From Mantamonas sphyraenae (Eukaryota > CRuMs > Mantamonadidae), in NCBI GenBank assembly GCA_026936335.1, contig JAPMXV010000021.1, positions 62,001 to 126,000 on the forward strand: 64,000 nt of DNA, in the 5' to 3' direction. Position 1 is the first letter of the stretch, and every line of letters starts with the position of its first letter. The translations under genes and the position numbers were made by a program. Below the pieces are notes generated by a model that was not told the DNA's origin, did no database searches, and saw only the letters and a program-made list of their open reading frames with translations. Below are positions 18,803 through 29,394 of this stretch, piece by piece.

Positions 18803-19735
18803 ATGTTCCTCATTCGGCTCCGTCTCCTTCCCCAGTCGCGTTGGTTCGCCATCACTGTGCTGACGCTTGTGGTCCTTGCGGATTTGCTTCCTCTGCTCCT
18901 TCTCCCTCCCATGGCGACCATTCCGTTTACGCCAACCGTCGTTTACGCCGTGACTCTGCGTTTGGCCCATGCAAACACTCCCCACATCACCACATGGGGT
19001 CTCACCAACTGGTTGACGCTCCTCCTGCCTCTCACCGCGTCTGTCTATTTCGCTCTGGCGCTGGTGACGCCGTCAAACACTGCGACCACCATCCAAGCGG
19101 TCCTGCTTGCTCCATTTCCGCTCGACCTGCTCGTCTTTCTCATCATGGTCGCCGGTGCATACGACGCAGGCAGTGCTAGGCACCACAAAGACAGTGTTGA
19201 GCCCAACGTCACCCAGCTGCACATTGACAAGCTCTCTTTTCCCGACCAACCCGATCTCGGGGTCCTCTCCATGTCTGTGGCCCCGGGACGCAAGAAAGGC
19301 ACGTACAACAATGATCTCGAGGCGGATCTGGGTCGTCTGGTCACCGAACGGGTGCACGTCCAGGTTGTGCTCATGCCCGAATCCGAGTTGGCGCAGATCA
19401 AAGCTCCGACACTGCTCAAGGACCTCGAAGCCACCGGCATTGCTCCCATGCACTATCCTTTCCGTGACAAATGGGTCCCTCCAGATTTTGGGTCGTTCAC
19501 GGCACTGGTGAACGAGATCATCAGCCATCTGCGCGCCGGACGCAACGTCGGTGTCAATTGCAACGGTGGTGTTGGACGCACGGGGCTCGTGTGCACCTGT
19601 GTGGTTGCCCAACTGCTGGACTGTTCATTCTTTGAGGCACGTCGCCGTGTACGAGCTGCGCGCAGGCCGGATATGCTCCGCAATCCGCTGCAGATCTACT
19701 TTGGCCGTGCCTGGACCCTGACCCATGCCTCGTAG
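18803..19735 (+). CDS. Membrane-tethered CDKN3-like dual-specificity phosphatase
   Basis: 310 residues from ATG 18803. The first ~125 residues contain about four hydrophobic segments. A soluble domain follows, with PHYPF-like APMHYPFRDKW and the phosphatase loop NCNGGVGRTG. The loop fits the CX5R signature with catalytic Cys and Arg intact, but the usual His before the Cys is Asn. The fold context resembles CDKN3/KAP-type and bacterial dual-specificity phosphatases. A multi-pass N-terminal region is unusual for these. The frame is open further upstream, but that stretch is antisense to CENP-T copy 2. The gene's last 40 bp overlap the 3' end of the convergent gene at 19696-20538. Confidence 0.75.
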   Translation: MFLIRLRLLPQSRWFAITVLTLVVLADLLPLLLLPPMATIPFTPTVVYAVTLRLAHANTPHITTWGLTNWLTLLLPLTASVYFALALVTPSNTATTIQAVLLAPFPLDLLVFLIMVAGAYDAGSARHHKDSVEPNVTQLHIDKLSFPDQPDLGVLSMSVAPGRKKGTYNNDLEADLGRLVTERVHVQVVLMPESELAQIKAPTLLKDLEATGIAPMHYPFRDKWVPPDFGSFTALVNEIISHLRAGRNVGVNCNGGVGRTGLVCTCVVAQLLDCSFFEARRRVRAARRPDMLRNPLQIYFGRAWTLTHAS

Positions 19736-20538
19736 CGTGCAATCAGCTCATCCCGTGTGCTGTGTGATTCCTGTTCCATCTCAACAGCGCCCAACACTGA
19801 CCGTTGGATGTCGCCCCACACCGACTGCGCTGCGTTGTACTGTGCTTGCAGCGCCGAGGTGCCAGTCCTGACCACCACCACCTCCCCTCCCTCCCCCTCC
19901 CCGTCTTCGTCCGACGATGACGCGTCGAGCACCTCATCTGTACATAACATGCGCTCAAATGCGTCCATTGTGTCCTCCTCGCTCGCGTGCACCAGTCCCG
20001 ATGCTACGGCGTTCGCCAGTAGACCCCTGCGGTGCAGACCTGGGTTGGACAGTGCGTGTGAGAATACACGCTCTTCCACCACTTCGGTGGCCTTTCTCGC
20101 CCGTCGCTTGTGCTTGCGTGCCCTTCTGCGGCTGCTGCTGTTGCTGCTGCTGCTTCTGCTGCTCGACATATTTGTCGTCTGTTTCTTTCTCTTCCGCATG
20201 GTGTGTTTGATGTGTCGTCGTTGCATGTCAACCAACCCCAGCGCTACTTCTTGTTTCAGTCCGCCGCTCGTGTCAGGAATCCTCGATTTCGAGCGTTCGC
20301 TGTTCTCGCCCGCGTTTTCCTCCCCACTGCCTTCGAACCGCCGCAGCGCACGTGTGCGTGCACGCTTGCCCCCATCCAACACTATGCCGTCTCCGTCATG
20401 ACCTGTCTTGCGCTTCCTATGCTTCCTTTGCGATTCCGCGTCTTTCCGAGCCTGCATCTGCCGTGCGAGCATCACCATTCGTTGAGCCCGTTTGCTCATC
20501 TTTTCTTCCGCCTTTGGTTGCCACTGCGCACCCTCCAT
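19696..20538 (-). CDS. Lys/Arg-rich probable nuclear protein
   Basis: 280 residues from ATG 20536-20538. The N-terminal half is highly basic with several candidate nuclear localisation signals (e.g. RKHRKRKTGHDG and SSRRRARKHKRRARK) and a Ser run. The C-terminal half is helical and acidic, with DEVLDASSSDEDGEGEGGE and ARYEAWVRVQARPK at the end. No family is recognised; composition fits a ribosome-assembly or splicing accessory protein. It starts 10 bp from the stop of the next gene on the same strand. Its 3' end overlaps the phosphatase coding region by 40 bp on the opposite strand. Confidence 0.6.
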   Translation of the reverse strand: MEGAQWQPKAEEKMSKRAQRMVMLARQMQARKDAESQRKHRKRKTGHDGDGIVLDGGKRARTRALRRFEGSGEENAGENSERSKSRIPDTSGGLKQEVALGLVDMQRRHIKHTMRKRKKQTTNMSSSRSSSSNSSSRRRARKHKRRARKATEVVEERVFSHALSNPGLHRRGLLANAVASGLVHASEEDTMDAFERMLCTDEVLDASSSDEDGEGEGGEVVVVRTGTSALQAQYNAAQSVWGDIQRSVLGAVEMEQESHSTRDELIARYEAWVRVQARPK

Positions 20539-20548
20539 CCTCCCTTCC

Positions 20549-21721
20549 TCATTCCAGCTTGGCTTGCTTGGGCATCGGTTGCGTTTGCAAGTACAGCCAC
20601 AAGAGCACCACAAGGGCGGCCCCAACTGTGACCACGCCGGTGACGTTGTTGACCATCTTGCGGTAGGGGAGTTGGCCCACGGGCACGTCGACACGCACGC
20701 GCATGGCGCCGTCCTCGCCGTTCATGGACAGGCTCTTCAGCGCCACAGGCGCCCATTCCACGTCACCCTCGCAGCGCAGAAACACAGGTGCGGTGTGAAA
20801 GTCCATGTGGGCCATGTCCGAGTCGTTGCTGGGACTCTGGTACCGCACCATTGTCGGGTAGGTGAGCGTTGCCTGGCAGCCTGCCTGCAAGGGCATCTCA
20901 GCCACCAGCACATGTGCCGGACATGCTGCACTGGGCCATTCGAGGTTGATATCACGGAACGCATGCACTGTGGGACCGCCAAACCGAGCCAATTCGTCCA
21001 CACGGTACAGGTCGACGAGTTGACGGGCGTCGATTGTTTCCAGCATGGCGACGGAGCAGGTGTCACAGCCTGTGGCACGCTGCACACGCACAGTGGAACT
21101 CACGGTGTGGTGCATGCCATTGTGGTCCACGGTGCGTTCCATGGTACCTTGCACACGAGTCGACGTGGCCTGCCATTGGTCCTCCCACGTTGCCCCGACG
21201 TGAGTTACATGCAAGCGGCCGCTCTGCAGATCAGCCGAGCCACTCACACGTGCCATCCACGCACGCCACCCGTCATCCACCTCCTCTCTGTACATGGCAT
21301 GGCTGAAACAGTGTGTGGCATGCCGCGAAGGCACTGTTGCAGGAACTCGCCAACCGCCCTCCTCCATCACTGCCTCTGTACTCCACGCCCATCCGTCCAG
21401 CTCCGCCTCGATGCCCCATGCCTGCTTCAGATACGCCTGTGCTTGACTCTGTGCAGGGACACATGCGTTGCGAAAGGCCACCTGCAGCCACACGCCGGGG
21501 GGAACCCAGGCGCGCTGCCCCTGCGCGAGTGTGGCTCTTGCCGCCTCGTCACTCACCACTCGCACATCCACGCTCTCGACACCCTGCGGCATAGCCTCGT
21601 GCACACTCAACACACGCGCGTGTGAACATGCAAACAGTATCATCAGCGACACCAGCGACACCACCACATGCCCTGGTCTGTACATTTCCGACTGTGTTGC
21701 TGTGCTGTGTTGTCTTGGCAT
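20549..21721 (-). CDS. PIG-X/Pbn1-like type I membrane protein
   Basis: Up to 390 residues; a start at ATG 21685 would place the signal peptide (VVSLVSLMILFACSHA) at the N terminus, so that start is equally likely. The lumenal region has several Cys and ends in the pattern expected of PIG-X, the partner of GPI mannosyltransferase I in the ER: WPSAACPAHVLVAEMPL, TYPTMVRYQSPS, then VDVPVGQLPYR leading into a C-terminal TM (VTGVVTVGAALVVLLWLYL) and a short cytosolic tail. The assignment rests on this C-terminal pattern and on topology. A generic secretory-pathway type I protein is the alternative. Confidence 0.55.
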   Translation of the reverse strand: MPRQHSTATQSEMYRPGHVVVSLVSLMILFACSHARVLSVHEAMPQGVESVDVRVVSDEAARATLAQGQRAWVPPGVWLQVAFRNACVPAQSQAQAYLKQAWGIEAELDGWAWSTEAVMEEGGWRVPATVPSRHATHCFSHAMYREEVDDGWRAWMARVSGSADLQSGRLHVTHVGATWEDQWQATSTRVQGTMERTVDHNGMHHTVSSTVRVQRATGCDTCSVAMLETIDARQLVDLYRVDELARFGGPTVHAFRDINLEWPSAACPAHVLVAEMPLQAGCQATLTYPTMVRYQSPSNDSDMAHMDFHTAPVFLRCEGDVEWAPVALKSLSMNGEDGAMRVRVDVPVGQLPYRKMVNNVTGVVTVGAALVVLLWLYLQTQPMPKQAKLE

Positions 21722-21736
21722 CCCCGCCGCACTGGT

Positions 21737-23062
21737 TCATTCATTGCGTTTGAGGATTTGCACTTGCTTGGGTGCACTCTGTGTCTGCTGTCCTCCTGTC
21801 TTGTTGCCACCTCGTTTGCCCCCCTGCTTTCGTCTGCCCCCCCTGTTGTTGTTGTTGTTGTTGTTGTTGTTCTTGTTGTCGTTGCCACCTTGCTGCCCCT
21901 GCTGTCCCCCTTGCTGCTGTCCCTTGTTCCCTCCCCCTCCTCCTCCTCCTCCTCCCTTGCCCTTTCCCCGTCCATACACCCTTCCCGATGCAAGTGCACT
22001 GCTGCTGCCCCCTCCTGTGTTGTTCTTGCCTGCGTCTCCTCCCTTGTTCCCTCCCTTACCACCCTTCCCCCCCTTCCCTCCCTTCCCTCCCTTCCCATTC
22101 CTTCCTCCTTTGCTTCCACCTGACCCTGTCCCCCCACCACCACCACCTCCTCCTCCACCTCCTCCGCTGTTCCTTTGTGCAATCCGCACCTGCCCATGCT
22201 GCCGCTGCTTTCCGGCCCCTCTCTTGGACGCCAGCAACGATTCCATAAGTGTACTCTTTCGCACCAGACCACTCTGTCCCTCGCCTTTGCCTGCCTCACT
22301 GCTGGATCCACCCTTCCCTCCAGATTCCAGCTGAGCCACAAACGCCTGGAAATGCTCATCTGCGCAACACTCGTTTGTCAGCCCAGGCCCCTACCCCTAC
22401 TCACCCACTCCCCCCTCCCAAACATCCCTCCTTTTACACACACTCCACTCTTTCCACTTACCCTGTTCCAGTTTGCTTTCGGGTTGCGGTTCCCGAGAAA
22501 TCACGTTTGCGTTGGGCGTCTTTTGCCACGGCGCCCATTCCAGCACGGCCACACACTGTTCCTGTTCCCGGTGTTCCCCCTGCTCCCCCTGTTCCTCCTC
22601 CTCCTCCTCTCCGTCACCTGCCACCTCCCTCTGTCGCACCCAAGTGTATGGCTGGCTGCTCTCCTGGGCCAGGAACTGTTCCAGGGCTGCCTGGTGGCTG
22701 ACAAAGTTGAGGTAGCCCACACTTGCCACTCCCTGTCGTTCGTTGCCCTGCACCCATCGTGTCCAATCCACCCATTGTGCATATCGTGCCACATAATCTT
22801 CAAACTGGCTTTGGGTTGTCCATGGTGCCAGACCACGCAGGATCACCTTTGTCTTTTCTCGCTTCTTCTCTCGTCCCTGCTGCCCTCCTCGTCCACGTCG
22901 GTTGCCACGTGACCGACCACCACCACCCCCACCACCCCCACCACCCCCACCATTCCCACCACCACCACCACCACCTCCTCCTCCACCTCCTCCTCCTCCT
23001 CGCCCTCGTCTGCGGTTGCCTCCACGGTTTCGCCTTCCAGAACCCGCCTCACGTGTGCTCAT
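21737..23062 (-). CDS. UPF3: UPF3-like nonsense-mediated decay factor
   Basis: Exons 22462-23062 and 21737-22359 encode 407 residues. UPF3 binds UPF2 and links the exon-junction complex to mRNA surveillance. After a long Gly/Arg-rich N terminus, the Smg4/UPF3 RNP fold begins at TKVILRGLAPWTTQSQFE, continues with GYLNFVSHQAALEQF, and ends at CVAVLEWAPWQKT. The second exon opens with DEHFQAFVAQLES, equivalent to the DPEYRKFLES segment of other UPF3 proteins. The join is in frame, and CTGAC precedes the acceptor. The C-terminal third is low-complexity Gly/Lys/Gln/Asn. The low-complexity Gly runs (about 15 each) are unusual. It starts 121 bp from the divergent senescence-domain gene. Confidence 0.85.
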
Positions 23063-23183
23063 GCCGCCAGTATTTGGATTGGATTGCAGTGGTTCCACAA
23101 GTGCCAATCACCCCACCCCAAACCCCCTTCCCAACCCACCTACCCTCCCTCCCATCCACACCTTGATCCAACTCAAAACCAAC

Positions 23184-24543
23184 ATGTCCACTCAGGAAAC
23201 AACGTCGACGCAGGATGCGCTGGCTCTGCTCGAGTTGGATGACATCGACTGCTTCCGCATTGCTGGGGGTGAGAAGGAGCTGATTGCGCAGGGCAAGCTG
23301 CGTGTGTACAAACTTCAGGAGGATGCCGACGTGGTGTTCCTGAGCATTGGCGAGGACTACAACTTTCCTCTGCTCTCCATGGTGCCCTCCATGCGTACAG
23401 ACACACATGACTTTGTGTTTCCCCTCCCTGGCGGTCTTTACTACGCCGTGCGACTGCCCACGTACGTTTGTGTGCATCCATTCCGCCTTCCCCTGCGTCC
23501 TCGCCGTCCCGTTTTCCCATCGCTCACCCGCCCCCGTTTCCCTTCGCAGTTCCGTTTCCGACGACCAGTGCGAGGCCTTTGTGGACATCCTCGCCTTGTA
23601 CACCACCCTGGCAGATACCACCGGCACTCCTGTCCTTGCTGAACCCTCTGAAGACGAGTCGGATCAGCAAACACAGACCCAGGAGGGCAAGAAGGAGTTG
23701 GGCGGCGATGATGACGACGACGACGTCCAAGAGCTTGACCACACCACACAGGTCGACCTGTCCACCACCACCGACGCAGACGACACGCAGGCACAGCAGC
23801 AACCCAGCAGCAGCAACAACAGCAGCAGTGCCTCCGCCATGGTGGCTTCGGGCATCGAAAAAACAGGCGAAATGGTCGGCGCAGGCCTTGTGTACGGCGC
23901 CACCAAGATGGGCTCCGCTCTCAAATGGGGTTCATTGTTCCTGCAATCCAAGACGGCAGCATCGGGGGAGGGAGAGGGCAGGGAGATCAGCGAGAAGACA
24001 AAGCAACGCATCCACAGGGCCAAGCAGATGACGGGTGTGGGCGTGTCTGTGTCGTCGACGCTGGTCAAGGGGGTTCTGGCCATGAGCGGGGCCATGGCCA
24101 CCAGCCTGGCTGCCTCCTTCAAACAGACCGACCTGGGCTCACGCATCACCCAGTCGGACAGCAAGGCCAAGACAGCAGCCAAAGACATCACTGTGGCATC
24201 CATCAACGCCTTTGAGTCTCTCATGGTGGGCATGGAAACCGCAGGCATGATTCTGGTCAAGGACACCGCCAGTGCCACCACAGAGTTTGCCCACCATCGT
24301 TACGGCGAGGAAGCAGGCGTCACCACACGTGAGGCCATGGATGTGATGGAAAACATGGCTGGCATGGCCCTCAATGCCAACCAGCTCCGTGTCTCACGCG
24401 TTGCCAAGCAAACCCTCAAGGACACCACCGTCAAGGTCCTTCGTGAGGGTGAGCTTGTCGATGAGCCCGTCCAAGTCGACCCCTCCCTTCAGCTTGCTGG
24501 CAAGATGCTCATGGCAAAGGCAGAAATGGACAGCAAGAAATGA
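23184..24543 (+). CDS. Senescence-domain (spartin-like) protein
   Basis: Exons 23184-23461 and 23550-24543 encode 423 residues. The N-terminal part ends in LPGGLYYAVRLPT and resembles the plant-related senescence/spartin N-terminal fold. An acidic Gln/Asp-rich linker follows. The C-terminal Senescence domain is Ala/Gly/Met-rich and amphipathic, from MVASGIEKTGEMVGAGLVYG to ALNANQLRVSRVAKQTLKDT. Family members (human spartin, plant ERD7) bind lipid droplets or membranes. The intron (88 nt) is one of three in the window without CTGAC. The gene converges on CAP-D3 with a 35-bp gap. Confidence 0.8.
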
Positions 24544-24578
24544 GGGGATTTTCATCATTTCCACCATCACCACCTCGC

Positions 24579-27500
24579 TCACTTGTGAATCGCAGGGCTG
24601 GACACCTGCCACTGTCGCCTCAGACTGCGTCGCACACCCTGAGCCTTGGGTGTGCCTGGTGCTGCCACTGCCTCTTGCACGCCAGGCGAATCCATCAGCA
24701 CCACCACCACGTTGTCCTCTGTGCTCTCGCCCAACACCTGCTTGCCCTTTCCCTTCTTTGTCTTGTCCTTCTCGGCTCCCACAGTCAGGCTCTTGTCCGA
24801 ACCACCCTTCACCTTGGGTGTCATCTTCAGGCCGCGCTTCACGCTCCCCGGTCGCAACTTGGGTGAAAACGGACTGCGCATCGCCGAGCCACCCCGTGCA
24901 GCTGCACTCCCGGACATCGACGGTGTGCTGGCACCGCCTCGTTGCGGTGTGTGGTATGCACTGCCGCTGCCGTTGCTGTTCTCCTGCTCCTCGCCTCCCT
25001 CCACATCCATGGCCCCTCCACTCCCAGCAGCCTCCGCCACCGCGGCTGCATCGTCGCTGTGTTTCCACTTGCGCTCCTCCTGGCCTCGTTGCACACCGTA
25101 CATGTGCACGTCGTACTCCAGCTCCTTGACAAACTCCGCCTCGGGGCCCTTGAGTGCACGCAACTCTGCCTGGTGGTCCGCAAACAGCACCTGCAGGAAT
25201 GCCATCAGGTGTTTCATCAGCGGCGACTGTTTGCTCTCCAGCACTCCCTTGAGTTCAATCAGCGTCGGCACAATGTTCTCCATCACGTTGCGCTTCACCA
25301 GCTTGCCCATCACCGCATTCTTGGCACGCACCAACGCCTCCTCCGCACCATCCTCCTCCACACCCGCACCCGCACCAGATCCACCACCCACACCCAGCTT
25401 GATCTCGGGCCGCCCCAGCACACGCAAGGCGTCGGCCAACACGTCCTGGCCCTCGTCCAGAGTGAACACGTCGTCCAGAAGGGCACCCAACACGTCCTGC
25501 ACCAGTTTGGCGGTGGCTTGGAACCGTTCTTCGTCACTCATCTGCGCCAGCATGAATGTGTAGATGCGCATGCGCCGTGCGGCGTGTCGTTCGCCCAGCA
25601 GGGAGAACAGGGCGCGTTCCTCGTCGTCCTGCACAAACTGGTTGTACACACCGTGCGACGTCATGTCGTTGAGGTGGTACAGCGTCTCCACAAAGCGCAG
25701 GCAGTGCACACTCGTCCCCGAGCTGCCCACAGGCACCGTGGTCGACAGCACATACTCCGCGGCCTCACGGATGCGTGGGCTCTCGTCCACCAGCGCACGC
25801 AGCACCCGGTAGAACAGTGCCCCCTTCCACTTCAGGTAGTCCTGCTTCAGCAGACCCGTCACCAGCGTCAGCGTCTGGTGACGCACAATCTCGCTGCGAT
25901 CCATCAGACGCTTCGTCATCGTGGCCACGTACGGCTCCACCAGACTCGTGTAGCGCACACACAGGTCACGCATGATCACAATCACATTGTTGCGAATCAC
26001 CGCGCTGCGGCTCACCTCCAGCTCCCGTGCAAAGCTGCCCATGCATCGTTTGGCCAGCCTTGCATCCAGCAGACACAGCTTGCCCAGACACACCAGTGCA
26101 TGCGCACGCACCTCCACGGGCAACTCATCCGCCTCGCCTGCCACCATCCCATGCACAAGTGTCACGTTGACGCCACTCTCCTCCTGCATGGATGACGCTG
26201 ACGACGTCGACGGCCATGCACTCACCAGCGCACCCACAGTGATCAAACAGCGCACGGCCAGGCGCGACTCGTCGTTCATGGACGCCGCCACCCCGCTTAC
26301 ACTGCTGCTGCCGTTGCTGTCGTTGCTGCTGTCGTTCAATCGGCTCTCCACATACACCTCCAGTTGGCTCTGGGCCACAGCCATCGTCTTGGCCATCGCC
26401 TGGACCAGTGCCTCGTCGTCGGTGCCACACAGGGCCACCAGTGCTTCGACCAGACGCAGGATCACGGGTTGGGCATCCACCTCCAACCCCTGCAGCTCCT
26501 CCTGCACGCCCCCCAGGAACCATGCACGCTGGGCAGGCTTCAGGTACGTTGCCACGTGAGCCAACACCCCGCACATGCTTGCGTACACGTCGGCCAACTC
26601 GCCCTTCAGCGACTGAGGCCAGCGTTCAAACTGGCTGCGCAAGAACGTCCCCTGGGCCACGGGCTTGGCCACATGGGCACTGCACTCGTTCAGCATGAAC
26701 CAACACCCACGCAGACAGGCACTGGTCTGTGGATCCAACGACGATGACGACGACGATGACGACACGGCCATGAGTTCTTCCACACGTTCCAGCAGCGAGT
26801 CGGCATAGGCACACAGGCGCTTCAGGGTACCCTGCTTGAGCATGCCAGCCTTGGCCACCTGCGCCATGACCAGATGCACGTACTGCACACTCTCCTGGTC
26901 CAGATTGCCCAGCAGTGACCACACATGCTCGCCACCGACGTCGTTGTCGTCGTCGTTGTCACTGCCCATCTCATCCTCCAGGGCACCCATCACCACGGAC
27001 ACAAACTCGGTCACACACTTGTCACGCACACTGGTCTCCGGGTCGGCCACACGCGGGGGCACACATCGCATCCACGTGCGCTGCACACGCACACTCTCCG
27101 GTTTGGCTTGCAGCATGGACGACACACTGGCCATGGCCTGTTTGCGCACCGTCACCGCCTCGTCCACAATCAATGCACTTGCCACACGCTCCACCAACGC
27201 CTCCGCCACCTCTTCCTCCTCCACGCTCTTCCCCATCACTCCCTGCACATACATGGCTTCCAACAACTGCATCGCTGCACGCCGCACCGCCGCACGCTCG
27301 TCGCCACTGCGTGCTTCCAGCATGCCTGCCAGCCGTGTGGCTTGCGCACACACGGCTGCCCGACACGCCGCCAACACATCCGCCCCGCCGCCGTCCACGT
27401 CGCCACTGCGTGCAATCACACTCGCCAGGTGTGACAGCGCACGTGAGCGCACACTCGCCGCACGGTCGTTGCACCTGCCCGTCAGCACACCCAACAGCTG

Positions 27501-28836
27501 CGTGTCCACCTCCTCGCCCCCGGTTTCGTACAGTTCGTGCAACACCCCGAATGCCACCTCCACCGCGGTGGCACGCAGTGTGGCGCTGCTGTTGCGTGCG
27601 GCCTTGGCCAGAAAGCCAGCCAGTGCGTCCGTTTGGCCCGCAGGCATCAGGTCCAACAGACGCAGCACCACCTCCACGCTTGCCTTGCGCACCGGTGCCT
27701 TGTCCGGCGTCCGCACCACAATGTGTTGGCACAGCGTCAGCAGCACCCCGTGTGTCTCCTCCCCATGCTCCTCAGCAGCACCCACAATCAGCGCCAGTGT
27801 GTCGCTTGCCACACGTGCGTTGCCAGCCGACGAGCCGCTCAGCTGACCCACGCTCTCCTGACACAGCAGACGCAGGTTGTCCACGCCTCCATGCGCACGC
27901 GATCGCAACAGCTGTGCCATCTGTGCATGCACACACGCATACACTCCGTGTGCATCCTCCTCATCTGCACCTGCCACCCCTTCCAGCAGCTTCATCAGCG
28001 TCTCCAACACAAACTGACGGATGTCTTCCTGACCACGCAGTTGCAAGTGTTCGTTGTCCACCACCGCACTCCACACACCCCACAGTGCCTCCCATGCCTC
28101 CATTGCCTCATCACTGCTGCTGCTACTGGCATCCTTCTGCTTCTTCTGCCTCTGTGTGTTCTTCTTGCCTCGTTTGCCACCACTCTTGGCTACACTCTCT
28201 CCTGCCTTGGCCACATGGCCCACTGCAAGACGGAACAGCACGGGTGCAAACACTCCGTGTGCTTTGGCCCCGTGCACATTCAACATCGCAAGGTACAACC
28301 TGCTCCCTGCCTGCTGCGTCGACACCGACTTTTCCTGCACCAGAAGCACATACACAAAGCACAGCAGTTGCCTCATGTTGCTTCCACATTGGCCCTTAAT
28401 CTCGTTCCACGTCGTTTGGCTGCCCGTACTCCCAACACGTCAGCGCGGATTTTTTTTTTGGCTCCAAAAAGGATTTTTGGCGCGCAACGTCAAACACCAC
28501 CCCGCACACTCGCCACACGCATGCACACGCTCACACACAACCTCCATGGTCTCACTGTACACTCGTTGTGCCTGCTTACCTGCTTGCACCCATCATCAGG
28601 TCGACCAGCTGCTCCAGCGTGGCGCTGTTTGCGTCCGCCAGATCCAGCACCTCGTCTTCGCGCGCCTCCACGCTCTGCTTCACCTTGGCGTCGCCATTGT
28701 ACTGGTGCTGCACCATCGACAGATCCATCGACTCGGCAAGCACGCTTCTAATGTCTACAGACGCCCACGCCTCGGCAATCGATTCGGCTGCCGACCTTGC
28801 ACCTCGTGTTGAGCCACTCGCGGATTCGATTTCCAT
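24579..28836 (-). CDS. NCAPD3: Condensin II subunit CAP-D3
   Basis: Exons 28580-28836 and 24579-28419 encode 1,365 residues. CAP-D3 is the HEAT-repeat subunit of condensin II, acting in early mitotic chromosome compaction. It is told from CAP-G and CAP-D2 by the block CLGKLCLLDARLAKR, RNNVIVIMRDLCVRYTSLVE, LKQDYLKWKGALFYR and, near the C terminus, KRNVMENIVPTLIELKGVLE and FVKELEYDVHMYG. The basic tail ends RRSLRRQWQVSS. The first exon is short; its 257 nt end in phase 2 and the second exon restores frame. Segment TQQAGSRLYLAMLNVHGA matches the family's N-terminal helices. The intron (160 nt) has an E2F-like site. It is divergent from MSH2 (192-bp gap). Confidence 0.9.
28475..28486 (-). promoter_or_regulatory. 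E2F-like motif in CAP-D3 first intron
   Basis: The plus strand reads TTTTTGGCGCGC; the gene strand therefore reads GCGCGCCAAAAA. It lies about 32 nt upstream of the CTGAC (complement of 28439-28443), beside an 11-base T run. It matches the TTTSSCGC-type consensus. Function inferred. Confidence 0.4.
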
Positions 28837-29028
28837 TTCGTCAATCTTGCCTCCGCCCGCGCAGATCCTTGCAACTCGCCCTTTTGTGCAAACACCCCAT
28901 CCAGCTATACGTTCGTATTCCACTGCTTCAACCACCACTCCATCGCATCAGCCGGCCTCCTCATCACCCCACCCCCCCCACCCCCCCACCCCCCCATCCG
29001 CAGCCAATCAAACAACACAGAGCACACC

Positions 29029-29358
29029 ATGGAACAGGCTGTCGAGTTTGACAAGAAGAGCGACCAATCCTTCTGCCGCATGTTTCTGCAGATGGAGGCG
29101 GAGCGTGGCGACGTAGGTGTGCCCGCCCGGAAGCGCGCCAACTTCCCGCCAAAAAGCGCGCGCTGACCCTTTACCCCGGCTTCCCTGTTGCACAGGACAT
29201 TTTCAACACCGTGCTCCTCTTCCAACGCCAAGACTTTTACACGGTGCACGGTGTCAACGCCCTCTTTGTGGCCCAGGAGTACTACAAAACCATGGGCACG
29301 GTGAAATACCTCGGCTCGGCCGCGTACGCAGTTCCTGACAAAACGTCGTCGCCCAGCC

Positions 29359-29394
<36 letters not shown>

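Larger units (their letters stand above)
14652..18805. repeat. Right arm of inverted duplication
   Basis: Reverse-complement partner of 8395-11535. It holds the 3' end of CLN3, RING1 copy 2, CENP-T copy 2 and, in 16454-17613, 1,160 bp absent from the left arm that contains the epoxide-hydrolase-like gene. The intact CLN3 gene at its inner edge suggests that this arm is the original location. The outer edge stops at the start codon of the phosphatase gene. Differences between arms are concentrated in Gly/Ser codon runs and simple repeats, with a few silent substitutions. Confidence 0.93.

Noticed and set aside
24579-28836. Reading the HEAT protein as CAP-G or cohesin loader
   Set aside because: The RNNVIVIM-DLCVRYT block and the KRN-ENI-P terminal region are specific to CAP-D3.
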